Below are positions 39,229-48,717 of a stretch of 64,000 nt of DNA, one piece after another. This DNA comes from DAOSXA01 sp964526835 (lineage in GTDB: Bacteria > Zixibacteria > MSB-5A5 > GN15 > FEB-12), in the NCBI GenBank assembly GCA_964526835.1, contig CAZGMK010000011.1, forward strand, positions 1 through 64,000. Reading direction: 5' to 3'. Position numbers and translations under genes: made by a program. Under the pieces are notes generated by a model. It was not told the origin of the DNA. It made no database searches and saw only the letters and a program-made list of their open reading frames with translations. How positions within the stretch are numbered: the stretch's first letter is position 1; each line of letters opens with the position of its first letter.

Positions 39229-39618
39229 GTGGTTGGCGGACGTCCTCGTCTGCCAACGTCCTTCTTTCGTCTGGGCACGAGGGGTTGAGCTGGTGCACGG
39301 GGACGTACACCAGCCACAGGTGTGCGGGCTGCGGAGTCGGGTCAGGCGAGCCGGTCGTTGAGCAACTGCGTATCACAGTGGTTGGCGGACGTCCTCGTCT
39401 GCCAACGTCTTTCTTTCGTCTGGGCACGAGGGGTTGAGCTGGTGCACGGGGACGTACACCAGCCACAGGTGTGCGGGCTGCGGAGTCGGGTCAGGCGAGC
39501 CGGTCGTTGAGCAACTGCGTATCACAGTGGTTGGCGGACGTCCTCGTCTGCCAACGTCTTTCATTCCAACCGGATATCAGAAAGTGCTGGTGCACGGGGA
39601 CGTACACCAGCCACAAAG
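39229..39618 (+). repeat. 149-bp tandem repeat, about 2.6 copies
   Basis: Units start at 39229, 39378 and 39527 (period 149 twice). The first two units are almost identical. The third keeps the first ~36 and last ~35 bases of the hairpin module but has a different middle, and stops early. Each unit opens with GTTGGCGGACG-TCCT-CGTCTGCCAAC (hairpin) and then CTGGTGCACGGGGACGTACACCAG (hairpin, given as arms CTGGTG/CACCAG). The unit's two ends, GTGGTTGGCGGACGTCC and GGACGTACACCAGCCAC, are themselves near reverse complements. Confidence 0.85.
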
Positions 39619-39703
39619 TTGATTCGATGCCCGAAACTCCTGGATCTCCGTTTTCACGGCGATGACAAAACCGCCAGTCCCGTGTTTTATCTCGTCCCGT
39701 CCG

Positions 39704-39796
39704 CTTCTGCGGCGGGACGGGAGGCTCGGACGCTCCGCGTCAGCATAGGGTTATGAAGCGGCCGGGGAGGCGTTGCCCGCAGAGCAAGGCAACGAG
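39704..39796 (+). repeat. Dispersed intergenic repeat, copy 2
   Basis: Same element as 1573-1665, sharing GACGCTCCGCGTCAGCA and the GCAGAGC...GCAACGAG end. Just downstream of the tandem array. Confidence 0.7.
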
Positions 39797-39985
39797 AAAA
39801 GGACGAAACCTGTTGGGGTTTAATGGCATAAGGCAATTCCACTCGGTTTCGTCCAGCCCCCCAGCCCGATTCGTGCCGATCCGAGCGAGGTTTCTGCCCA
39901 AAAAGTGAACAGATTCAGTAAACTGTTGTCCCCTGCGGCCGACTATAATTGTGGACAACGGCCGGTCGGCAGTCGGCATTTTTTG

Positions 39986-40012
39986 CTGTCAAGCGAAAAA
40001 TTCGCTTGACAG
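39986..40012. promoter_or_regulatory. 12-bp perfect palindrome overlapping a -35 box
   Basis: CTGTCAAGCGAA-AAA-TTCGCTTGACAG. Its right arm contains the TTGACA of the promoter before tRNA-Thr/tuf; a protein bound here, or a hairpin in a longer transcript, would affect that promoter. Confidence 0.6.
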
Positions 40013-40034
40013 TTGTTGCCGGGCAACTAATTAT
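40006..40034 (+). promoter_or_regulatory. Promoter of the tRNA-Thr/tuf/secE operon
   Basis: TTGACA (40006-40011), 17-base spacer, AATTAT (40029-40034, four of six). Transcript would start near 40041, about 70 bases before tRNA-Thr. A GC-rich GTTGCCGGGCAAC inverted repeat lies in the spacer. Confidence 0.55.
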
Positions 40035-40109
40035 GTGGCTTGCCTATGAGGTCTCTGGGCATTTTTTTTGGCCTTGACCCCGAGGCAAAGACATTGAGAA
40101 TACGTCGAA

Positions 40110-40182
40110 GCCCAGATAGCTCAGGAGGTAGAGCACATCCTTGGTAAGGATGAGGTCACCAGTTCGAATCTGGTTCTGGGCT
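40110..40182 (+). tRNA. tRNA-Thr (anticodon GGT)
   Basis: Acceptor GCCCAGA/TCTGGGC, D arm GCTC...GAGC, anticodon stem CATCC/GGATG with loop TTGGTAA (anticodon GGT), T arm ACCAG-TTCGAAT-CTGGT. CCA is not encoded, unlike the other three tRNAs in the window. It is 32 bases before tuf, as in E. coli thrT-tufB. Confidence 0.97.
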
Positions 40183-40214
40183 TTTGGTAAGGATTATGGA
40201 GGCTACAGCAGGCT

Positions 40215-41426
<1,212 letters not shown>

Positions 41427-41475
41427 GTTGTAAGGCCGACTGGTTCCTGGGTCGGATTGGGCGAATAAAGGCTTC

Positions 41476-41506
41476 GCGGCATTGGTGCTCACAGGTCCAA
41501 TGCCGC
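41476..41506 (+). terminator. Hairpin after tuf copy 1
   Basis: GCGGCATTGG / CCAATGCCGC, 10-bp perfect stem, 50 bases after the stop; no T-run. Could be a weak terminator or an RNA-processing site ahead of tRNA-Trp. Confidence 0.45.
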
Positions 41507-41556
41507 GTCGGCGTCGATTGGACGCGATGAACCGGGTGGATGCTGATAAACAGGTT

Positions 41557-41633
41557 AGGCCAGTAGCTCTAATTGGTAGAGCGCCGGTCTCCAAAACCGG
41601 ATGTTGGGGGTTCGAGTCCCTCCTGGCCTGCCA
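41557..41633 (+). tRNA. tRNA-Trp (anticodon CCA)
   Basis: Acceptor AGGCCAG/CTGGCCT, D arm GCTC...GAGC, anticodon stem CCGGT/ACCGG with loop CTCCAAA (anticodon CCA), T arm GGGGG-TTCGAGT-CCCTC, encoded CCA. Lies 21 bases before secE, a widespread arrangement. Confidence 0.97.
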
Positions 41634-41654
41634 TAAACTGTTGAGTGAAGCGCT

Positions 41655-41852
41655 TTGGAGAAAATAAAGAAGTTTCTCAAAGAGGTCCTCGCAGAAATGC
41701 GAAAAGTGACCTGGCCGACGAAGGACGAGTTGATGGGTTCAACAATCGTGGTGATCGTGGTGTCGCTGATTGTGGCCATATTTATTGGCATTGTCGACCG
41801 CATACTCAGCTTTGCGGTTAAGGCCATATTTGGCGGTGGCCTTGGAGGCTGA
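41655..41852 (+). CDS. secE: Preprotein translocase subunit SecE
   Basis: 65 residues, single-helix type. Amphipathic 'IKKFLKEVLAEMRKVTWPTK' with the conserved 'KVTWP', then one membrane helix (about 30-58). Part of the SecYEG channel. TTG start. Standard neighbour of nusG, seven bases upstream of its ATG. Confidence 0.95.
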   Translation: MEKIKKFLKEVLAEMRKVTWPTKDELMGSTIVVIVVSLIVAIFIGIVDRILSFAVKAIFGGGLGG

Positions 41853-41859
41853 ACAGCAA

Positions 41860-42402
41860 ATGGCGTTGCGGTGGTATGCGGTCCATACATATAGTGGACA
41901 CGAGCACAAGGCCAAGCGGTACCTCGAATCGGCGGTGGAGAATGCCGGGTTAGGGGACAAGTTCGGCGATATTCTCGTGCCTACCGAGGAAGTCACCGAG
42001 ATGCGTCAGGGCAAACGATCGACGAGCACGAAGAAGTTCCTGCCGAGCTACATTCTGGTGCAGGTCGACTTGGATCGCGACACCCAGCAGCTTGTTGTCA
42101 ACACCCCCGGCGTCACCAATTTCGTGGGCGTGCAGCCGGGCAAGATGCCGCGGCCCCTGCGCGACGCCGAGGTTAATCGCATTGTCGGCCAGATCGACTC
42201 GAGCCGGATGGAGGAGCCATCCGATGTGCCCTTCACAGCGGGCGACTCGGTCAAGGTAATCGACGGCCCGTTTGCGGATTTCACCGGAACGGTTTCGGAA
42301 GTGAATCTGGAGCGCAAGAAAGTCAAGGTCATGGTTTCGATCTTCGGGCGTCCGACCCCGGTCGAGCTGGACTTTCTGCAAGTGGAGATCGTTAAGAAAT
42401 AG
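41860..42402 (+). CDS. nusG: Transcription termination/antitermination factor NusG
   Basis: 180 residues from ATG 41860 (GGAGG 11 bases upstream). NGN domain begins 'MALRWYAVHTYSGHEHKAKR' and includes 'FLPSYILVQVDL' and 'GVTNFVGVQPGK'; the C-terminal KOW domain reads 'GDSVKVIDGPFADFTGTVSE'. Couples RNA polymerase to ribosome or Rho. The family start motif rules out the longer frame inside secE. Confidence 0.97.
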   Translation: MALRWYAVHTYSGHEHKAKRYLESAVENAGLGDKFGDILVPTEEVTEMRQGKRSTSTKKFLPSYILVQVDLDRDTQQLVVNTPGVTNFVGVQPGKMPRPLRDAEVNRIVGQIDSSRMEEPSDVPFTAGDSVKVIDGPFADFTGTVSEVNLERKKVKVMVSIFGRPTPVELDFLQVEIVKK

Positions 42403-42432
42403 GTCGGGACTGGTAACTGGAGATAGACTACA

Positions 42433-42867
42433 GTGGCTAAGAAAGTCGAAGGCTACATCAAATTGCAGATTCCGGCCGGTCAGGCCAATCCTGCGCCGCC
42501 CGTCGGCCCCGCTCTGGGTCAGCGCGGTGTCAACATTATGGCCTTCTGCAAGGCGTTTAATGAGCGCACCAAGGAGGGCCAGGGTATTCTGACCCCGGTG
42601 ACAATTACGGTGTATGCCGATAAGTCGTTCACCTTCGAAACCAAAACACCGCCGGCCTCGACTCTGCTGAAGCTGGCAGCCAAGGTCAAGAAAGGTTCGA
42701 GCGTTCCCAATAAGGACAAAGTTGGACGCGTGACCAGTAAGCAGGTTCAGGAGATCGCCGAGAAGAAGATGGAAGACCTCAACGCCGCGTCTCTCGAGGC
42801 GGCTATGCGTATTGTCGAGGGCACGGCCCGATCGATGGGGCTTGAAGTGGTCATACAGAAGAAGTAA
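42433..42867 (+). CDS. rplK: 50S ribosomal protein L11
   Basis: 144 residues. 'VEGYIKLQIPAGQANPAPPV' then 'GPALGQRGVNIMAFCKAFNE' is the L11 N-terminal domain (thiostrepton-binding proline region intact). Forms the GTPase-associated stalk base. GTG start. Confidence 0.98.
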   Translation: MAKKVEGYIKLQIPAGQANPAPPVGPALGQRGVNIMAFCKAFNERTKEGQGILTPVTITVYADKSFTFETKTPPASTLLKLAAKVKKGSSVPNKDKVGRVTSKQVQEIAEKKMEDLNAASLEAAMRIVEGTARSMGLEVVIQKK

Positions 42868-42954
42868 CGGATATTTCGCTGATAGCAAACAAGAGCTTGA
42901 GGTTCGCTGGCACCTGATACGTCAAGCGCGTCATTCAGGGAGACTGAGAGCATT

Positions 42955-43662
42955 ATGAAGAGATCCAAAAAGTACACCGAGTTTCGCAAGAAGATTGACC
43001 CCGTCAAGCGCTACCCGCTCAGCGAGGCCATCGGTTTGCTCAAGGAGAATCACTTCGCGCAGTTCGATGAGTCGATAGAAGTCGCGCTGCGCCTGGGTGT
43101 TAATCCCAAGCATGCCGATCAGATGGTTCGCGGCACGGTGGCGCTTCCGAACGGTACCGGTAAGTCAGTGCGGGTCGTCGTGTTCGCTCAGGGCGAGAAG
43201 GCGGCCGAAGCCGAAGAGGCCGGAGCCGATGAAGTGGGCGCCGAGGAGCTGGGCGAGAAGATTCAGGGCGGCTGGACAGATTTCGATGTTGCGGTCGCAA
43301 CGCCCGACATGATGAAAGTAGTCGGTCGGCTGGGCAAGGTGCTCGGCCCGCGCGGGCTTATGCCGAACCCGAAGACCGGGACGGTCACGATGGACGTCGG
43401 TCCGACGGTCAAGGAGCTGAAGGCCGGCCGAATCGAGTTCCGGGTCGACAAGCAGTCCAATATAGCTGCGGCGGTGGGCAAGCTGTCCTTCGAAGAAGAG
43501 AAGATCTCCGAAAACGTGCTGACCTTCCTTGACGCCATTGTCAAGGCCAGGCCCGCCGCGGCCAAAGGCGCCTATCTCCTGGGGGCGTCCTTGTGTTCTT
43601 CGATGAGCCCCGGTATCAAGTTGGACCACCAGGACCTTCTGGCGACGTTGCGGAAGTCATGA
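42955..43662 (+). CDS. rplA: 50S ribosomal protein L1
   Basis: 235 residues, normal. 'LRLGVNPKHADQMVRGTVAL', 'VVGRLGKVLGPRGLMPNPKT' and 'GRIEFRVDKQSNIAAAVGK' are diagnostic. L1 stalk protein and, in many bacteria, translational repressor of its own rplKA mRNA; the 87-base rplK-rplA gap could hold that site but I cannot identify it. Confidence 0.98.
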   Translation: MKRSKKYTEFRKKIDPVKRYPLSEAIGLLKENHFAQFDESIEVALRLGVNPKHADQMVRGTVALPNGTGKSVRVVVFAQGEKAAEAEEAGADEVGAEELGEKIQGGWTDFDVAVATPDMMKVVGRLGKVLGPRGLMPNPKTGTVTMDVGPTVKELKAGRIEFRVDKQSNIAAAVGKLSFEEEKISENVLTFLDAIVKARPAAAKGAYLLGASLCSSMSPGIKLDHQDLLATLRKS

Positions 43663-43677
43663 AGGGGGTGAACTAGC

Positions 43678-44205
43678 ATGCCGAAGCAAGAAAAACTAGA
43701 CACGGTAGCCGAGTACACCCGGCTCTTCAAAGAAGCCGATTCGATCTTCGTGACCGACTACCAGGGTTTGAATGTGGCTGATGTTACCGAATTGCGAAAG
43801 AAACTTCGCAATAGTGGAGTCAGGTTCGTAGTCGGCAAGAACAGCCTGTTCCGCATCGCCGCCAGGGACGCCGAGGTAGATCACATCGATCAGCACCTTT
43901 CCGGCCCGACCGCCATTGCCTTCACCAGTGATGATCCGGCTGCGGCGGCCAAGATCCTCAATGATTCCTTCAAGGATAAGGATCTGCCGCGAATGAAGGC
44001 TTTCTGGGTTGAGAACGAAGTGTTCTCGGCCGAGGATATTGGTCGCCTGGCCGACTTGCCGACCAAGGAGGTGCTGTATTCCCAGGTGGTCGCGGCGGTC
44101 GAGGCCCCGTTTACCGAATTGATCGGGTCAATCGATGGATTCTTCCGCGAGCTGGTCGGCAGTATCGACGCACTGGCGGAGAAGAAGAAAGCCGATGGAC
44201 TGTAG
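43678..44205 (+). CDS. rplJ: 50S ribosomal protein L10
   Basis: 175 residues. 'IFVTDYQGLNVADVTELRKK' and 'FRVVGKNSL'-type text ('GVRFVVGKNSLFRIA') are characteristic; the C-terminal helix binds L12 dimers. Only 15 bases after rplA, so the long L10 leader found in E. coli is absent here. AGGGGGTGA lies just upstream of the ATG. Confidence 0.97.
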   Translation: MPKQEKLDTVAEYTRLFKEADSIFVTDYQGLNVADVTELRKKLRNSGVRFVVGKNSLFRIAARDAEVDHIDQHLSGPTAIAFTSDDPAAAAKILNDSFKDKDLPRMKAFWVENEVFSAEDIGRLADLPTKEVLYSQVVAAVEAPFTELIGSIDGFFRELVGSIDALAEKKKADGL

Positions 44206-44271
44206 TAGTCCCGGCTGACCGGTGTATTTGGCAAAGCAAACGAGAACTTATACTTAGACGAGGTAACCAAA

Positions 44272-44652
44272 GTGGCTAACGCAGCTATCGACGAAATTGT
44301 TGACAAGATTGCCGAGCTCAGTGCGATGGACTTGGCGGACCTGTCAAAAGCCATCCAGGACAAATTCGGCGTGACCGCCGCCGCTCCCGTAGCGATGGCC
44401 GCGCCCGGCGCCGGCCCCGCCGCCGAGGCCGCGGAAGAGCAGACAGAATTCGACGTTGTTTTGACTGCTGTCGGCGACAAGAAGATCCAGGTCATTAAAG
44501 CCGTGCGCGAAGTTACGGATCTGGGCCTGAAGGAGGCCAAGGAAGTGGTCGAGAGCGCCCCCAGCAAGGTGAAGGAAGGAATTCCGAAAGACGAGGCCGA
44601 GAAGGTCAAGGCCAAGCTGGAGGATTCCGGGGCCAGCGTTGAAATCAAGTAG
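44272..44652 (+). CDS. rplL: 50S ribosomal protein L7/L12
   Basis: 126 residues. N-terminal dimerisation helix pair, an alanine/proline hinge (about 38-52), and the C-terminal factor-binding domain 'FDVVLTAVGDKKIQVIKAVR', 'TDLGLKEAKEVVESAP'. GTG start. 66 bases after rplJ. Confidence 0.98.
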   Translation: MANAAIDEIVDKIAELSAMDLADLSKAIQDKFGVTAAAPVAMAAPGAGPAAEAAEEQTEFDVVLTAVGDKKIQVIKAVREVTDLGLKEAKEVVESAPSKVKEGIPKDEAEKVKAKLEDSGASVEIK

Positions 44653-44670
44653 ATCGTGGTGAATTCCAGA

Positions 44671-44702
44671 GAACCGGGAACATCGACGAACGTTCCCGGT
44701 TC
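44671..44702 (+). terminator. Attenuator-like hairpin between rplL and rpoB
   Basis: Perfect 11-bp stem GAACCGGGAAC / GTTCCCGGTTC, 18 bases after the rplL stop, without a T-run. Position matches the rplL-rpoB attenuator/processing site known in other bacteria. Confidence 0.55.
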
Positions 44703-44888
44703 GCCGTTGTATACGAATGTGTACGGAAACAGCCGAGGCGTAATGCAATTCGACAGCGCACGCTTAGGCCGACAAATGGACTTGCGCGGATTGGTCTTCA
44801 CGGCTCACCGAGCCGCGGGGATAAACAACACCAGGTGACCGGAACTGTCCAAGCCGCAACTATACATGATCAAGAGCCTTAACAGAAC

Positions 44889-44925
44889 CCTCAGGGTGAA
44901 ATACGCCCTGAAGGGGCTTTCTCAA
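44889..44925 (+). terminator. Second hairpin in the rplL-rpoB gap
   Basis: CCCTCAGGG and CCCTGAAGGGG arms (one bulge) followed by CTTTCTC, ending ~20 bases before the rpoB start region. Likely a second control point for polymerase-subunit expression. Confidence 0.45.
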
Positions 44926-44946
44926 TTATAGCAGGAGGGTACCGAT

Positions 44947-47900
44947 TTGTCCCGAGCGGGTACTGTGACACGAAAAAGCTACGGCAGTCTGGCTGACGCC
45001 ATCGACATGCCGAACCTGCTGGATGTTCAAGTCGTCTCCTATAACGACTTCCTGCAGCCCGACGTGCCGTCCGACAAAAGGGCCAACCAGGGTTTGCATC
45101 GGATATTCGAGGAGATCTTCCCGGTGACCGATGTACACGAGAACTTTTCCCTGGAGTACGTCGGGTACCATTTGGGAGCGCCGCGCTATACGATCGATGA
45201 GTGTCGTGAGCGGAACATGAGCTATGCTTCGCCTTTGCGGGTGACCATGCGTTTGATCAGCCGCGAGGGTGAGGGCGAGGAGAAGCAAGTAAAGGACATC
45301 ATCGAGCAGGATGTCTATCTCGGCGAGCTCCCCCTGATCACGAAGTGGGGCACGTTCATTATCAACGGGGCCGAGAGAGTTGTAGTAAGCCAGCTCCACC
45401 GCAGTCCCGGCGTGTTTTTCGATTCGAGCACCCACCCCAACGGCAAGACACTGTTCTCGGCCAGGATTATTCCGTATCGAGGCAGTTGGGTCGAACTGGC
45501 TATGGATATCAATGATGTCATGTACGCCTACATCGACTCCAAACGTAAGCTGCCGGCCACGATGCTTCTGCGCGCCCTTGGATACTCGACCGACGAGGAG
45601 ATCGCCGACCTGTTCTATGACATAAAGACCCAGAACCTCAAGGGCAAGACGGCCGAGGACTTCGTGGGTTCGTTCACGGCGGAGACTATCATCGACAAGG
45701 AGACCGGTGAGGTTGTCTTCCCGGTCGGCGAGGCGATCACCGAGGATGTTCTGCAGCGACTCGACGAGTTGAGTATCAAGCAGATCAAGGTGATACCGCA
45801 CGAAGAGCGTCGCGAGACTTTTGTCATGCTCAATACAATGAGGAAAGACCCGACGAAGTCTCGCGAAGAAGCACTGGTAAAGATATACTCGCTGCTGAGG
45901 CCTGGCGAAGCTCCGACCCTGGAAATGGCCGAGTCACTTCTGGAGAAGTTCTTCTTCTCCAGCAAGCGCTATGATCTGGGCGAGGTCGGACGCTATATGA
46001 TCAACCAGCGCATGGGGCTTGACATCCCTCTGGATACGTTGACTCTCGACAATCGCGATTTCGTGGCGATCATCAGGTACCTGGCCGGGCTGTGCAACGA
46101 TCAGGGCTTCACTGATGATATCGATCATCTCGGCAACCGTCGAGCCCGCACCGTCGGGGAGCTGATGTCGAACCTCTTCAGCGTCGGGCTCTCACGTGTC
46201 GCGCGGACCATTCGCGAACGTCTTTCACTGAAGGACCAGGACAAAGTCACGCCGCAGCACCTGGTCAACGCCCGCACCGTCTCATCGGTGGTTGAAACTT
46301 TCTTCGGTTCGTCTCAGCTTTCGCAGTTCATGGACCAGACCAATCCGCTGTCCGAGCTGACCCACAAACGCCGTCTTTCGGCGCTCGGACCGGGTGGGCT
46401 GACCCGCGAGCGAGCCGGGTTCGAAGTGCGCGACGTGCACCACACTCACTACGGACGTTTGTGTCCTATCGAGACGCCGGAGGGACCGAACATCGGCCTG
46501 ATTACGTCCCTGGCGACTTTCGCCCGCATCAACAAGTACGGCTTCATAGAGACGCCGTATCGCAAGGTGGAGAATGGTAAGCTGACCGACGATGTTGCCT
46601 ATCTGTCGGCTGACGAAGAGGACCGCCACTACATAGCGCAGTCCGGTGAACCGATCACCAATGGCAACGCTTTCAAGGCTAAGGAACTGGTTGTACGCCG
46701 ACGGGCGGAGTATCCCAAGATTAGCGCCAAGGAAGTAGAATACATGGATGTTTCGCCGCGGCAGATTGTCTCGGTGGCGGCTTCCCTGATACCCTTCCTG
46801 GAGCACGATGACGCCAACCGTGCGCTTATGGGTTCGAACATGCAGCGCCAGGCCGTGCCCCTGTTGAAGACCGAGGCCCCTGTTGTAGGCACCGGCATGG
46901 AAGCCAAGGTCGCCATCGACTCAGGCGCCGTGGTCGTGGCCCGGGAGGCCGGCGAGGTTGTGTATGTTGACAGCCGGATCATCAGGATCCGCCCGAACGC
47001 GAGGCAGAAGGGCGGGAGTCTCGGCTATGTTGAAGATACGGAATACCGCCTGACCAAGTACCGTCGCTCGAACCAGGACACCTGCATCAACTACCGTCCC
47101 TGTGTCGATATCGGCGACAAGGTCAAGCCGGGAGACATACTGGCCGACGGCCCGGCAGTCGACAAGGGCGAACTGGCCCTTGGAAATAACACTCTTGTGG
47201 CCTTCATGCCCTGGCGCGGCTATAACTTCGAGGATGCCATAATCCTCTCCGAGCGCCTAGTCCAGGAGGATATTTTCACCTCCATCCATATCGAAGAGTT
47301 CGAGCTTCAGGTTCGCGACACCAAGCGAGGGTCCGAGGAAGTCACTCGTGAGATTCCGAATGTCTCTGAGGAGGCGCTGTTGAATCTCGACGAGCGCGGC
47401 ATCATTCGCGAGGGCGCCGAGGTCGAGGCGGGCGACATACTGGTCGGTAAGGTAACACCGAAGGGCGAAACCGAGCTCTCGCCCGAGGAGCGTCTGCTGC
47501 GCGCCATCTTCGGCGAGAAGGCCGGGGATGTCCGCGATGCCAGCCTTAAGGCGCCGCCCGGGATGAAGGGCGTCGTCATCAAGACGCAGTCGTTTTCGCG
47601 AAAAGAGCGGACCGAGGACGCCAAGAAGCAGGAGAAGGCGGATGTCGCCGAGCTGCGCAAGAAGTACAACAAGATCATTCAGGATATAGCCGAGTTGCGT
47701 GGTCAGCGCGTGGCCGAGTTGCTGGAGGGCCAAACGTCGCAGACAATCCGCTCGGCCGCCGACAACAGTGTCGTGATTCGGGCCGGGCACAAGTACAAGG
47801 CCGAGTTCGTGGCGGGCTTCAATTTCGACGCCGCCGTGGCGCCTGAGGGATGGTGCACCAACGAGAAGATATCGGCTGAAGTCGCCAGCATCCTGGAGGA

Positions 47901-48717
47901 GGCCTCGAATCTGATCAAGGCGAAGCGCGAGGAACTCGAGATCGAGATCGACAAGGTTGTCCGTGGGGCAGAGTTGCCTCCCGGAGTCAAGCAACTGGTG
48001 AAGGTGACTATCGCCATTCGGCGGAAGATATCTGTCGGCGACAAGATGGCCGGACGACATGGCAACAAGGGTGTCGTCTCCAAGATTGTGCCGATTGAGG
48101 ATATGCCTTACATGGCCGAGGGCACGCCGGTCGACATCATCCTTAACCCTCTCGGTGTACCTTCACGAATGAACGTCGGACAGGTTCTCGAAACCCACCT
48201 GGGCTGGGCCGCCAAGAAGCGCTCTGAGCCGGTGGCGACGCCGGTCTTCGAGGGCGCCAGCATAGACGAGATCAAGAAGTCGCTACGCGAGGCCGAGCTG
48301 CCCGAAGACGGGAAGATCCAGTTGTATGACGGTCTGACGGGTAATCCGTTCGACAGCAAGGTGACGGTTGGACATATCTATATTCTCAAACTTTCTCACC
48401 TCGTCGATGACAAGATCCATGCCCGATCCATTGGGCCATATTCGCTGGTGACTCAGCAGCCGCTGGGCGGCAAGGCTCAGTTCGGTGGTCAGCGCTTCGG
48501 CGAGATGGAGGTCTGGGCTCTCGAAGCATACGGAGCAGCCTACACTCTCCAGGAGATGTTGACAGTCAAGTCGGATGACGTTACCGGACGCTCGCAGGTT
48601 TACGAGGCCATCGTCAAGGGTGAGAATCCGCCCGAACCGGGCTACCCTGAGGCGTTCAACGTACTGATCAAGGAATTGCAGGCGCTTGGCCTGGACGTCA
48701 AGCTCATCGAGAAGTAA
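44947..48717 (+). CDS. rpoB: DNA-directed RNA polymerase subunit beta
   Basis: 1256 residues. The rifampicin-binding region is canonical ('FFGSSQLSQFMDQTNPLSEL', 'THKRRLSALGPGGL', 'RAGFEVRDVHHTHYGRLCPI'), as is the C-terminal 'GGKAQFGGQRFGEMEVWALE'. In 'DVHHTHYGR' a histidine replaces the more usual proline or serine of DVHPTHYGR. TTG start with GGAGGG 8 bases upstream. Preceded by a 294-base gap with two hairpins. Confidence 0.98.
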   Translation: MSRAGTVTRKSYGSLADAIDMPNLLDVQVVSYNDFLQPDVPSDKRANQGLHRIFEEIFPVTDVHENFSLEYVGYHLGAPRYTIDECRERNMSYASPLRVTMRLISREGEGEEKQVKDIIEQDVYLGELPLITKWGTFIINGAERVVVSQLHRSPGVFFDSSTHPNGKTLFSARIIPYRGSWVELAMDINDVMYAYIDSKRKLPATMLLRALGYSTDEEIADLFYDIKTQNLKGKTAEDFVGSFTAETIIDKETGEVVFPVGEAITEDVLQRLDELSIKQIKVIPHEERRETFVMLNTMRKDPTKSREEALVKIYSLLRPGEAPTLEMAESLLEKFFFSSKRYDLGEVGRYMINQRMGLDIPLDTLTLDNRDFVAIIRYLAGLCNDQGFTDDIDHLGNRRARTVGELMSNLFSVGLSRVARTIRERLSLKDQDKVTPQHLVNARTVSSVVETFFGSSQLSQFMDQTNPLSELTHKRRLSALGPGGLTRERAGFEVRDVHHTHYGRLCPIETPEGPNIGLITSLATFARINKYGFIETPYRKVENGKLTDDVAYLSADEEDRHYIAQSGEPITNGNAFKAKELVVRRRAEYPKISAKEVEYMDVSPRQIVSVAASLIPFLEHDDANRALMGSNMQRQAVPLLKTEAPVVGTGMEAKVAIDSGAVVVAREAGEVVYVDSRIIRIRPNARQKGGSLGYVEDTEYRLTKYRRSNQDTCINYRPCVDIGDKVKPGDILADGPAVDKGELALGNNTLVAFMPWRGYNFEDAIILSERLVQEDIFTSIHIEEFELQVRDTKRGSEEVTREIPNVSEEALLNLDERGIIREGAEVEAGDILVGKVTPKGETELSPEERLLRAIFGEKAGDVRDASLKAPPGMKGVVIKTQSFSRKERTEDAKKQEKADVAELRKKYNKIIQDIAELRGQRVAELLEGQTSQTIRSAADNSVVIRAGHKYKAEFVAGFNFDAAVAPEGWCTNEKISAEVASILEEASNLIKAKREELEIEIDKVVRGAELPPGVKQLVKVTIAIRRKISVGDKMAGRHGNKGVVSKIVPIEDMPYMAEGTPVDIILNPLGVPSRMNVGQVLETHLGWAAKKRSEPVATPVFEGASIDEIKKSLREAELPEDGKIQLYDGLTGNPFDSKVTVGHIYILKLSHLVDDKIHARSIGPYSLVTQQPLGGKAQFGGQRFGEMEVWALEAYGAAYTLQEMLTVKSDDVTGRSQVYEAIVKGENPPEPGYPEAFNVLIKELQALGLDVKLIEK

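Larger units (their letters stand above)
39002..40109. other. Large gene-free region with tandem and dispersed repeats
   Basis: 1.1 kb without a credible gene. It holds a 149-bp tandem repeat (39229-39618), a dispersed repeat (39704-39796) with an outer CGTCCCG/CGGGACG hairpin just before it, a TATAAT at 39945, and the promoter region of the tRNA-Thr/tuf operon with a 12-bp palindrome at 39986-40012. Small open frames within the tandem array are copies of one another and follow the repeat, not a protein. Confidence 0.7.

Noticed and set aside
39229..39618. Possible CRISPR array
   Set aside because: Units are 149 bases with identical 'spacers' in the first two copies; CRISPR repeats are 23-50 bases with unique spacers, and no cas gene is present.
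39191..39665. Several small open frames with near-identical proteins on both strands
   Set aside because: They are translations of the 149-bp tandem repeat and its inverted arms, with no ribosome-binding sites or protein-like character.
39740..39979. 79-residue minus-strand frame in the gene-free region
   Set aside because: Partly overlaps the dispersed repeat, has no ribosome-binding site and no recognisable protein features.
44656..44838. 60-residue frame between rplL and rpoB
   Set aside because: Covers the attenuator-like hairpin; no ribosome-binding site or similarity.
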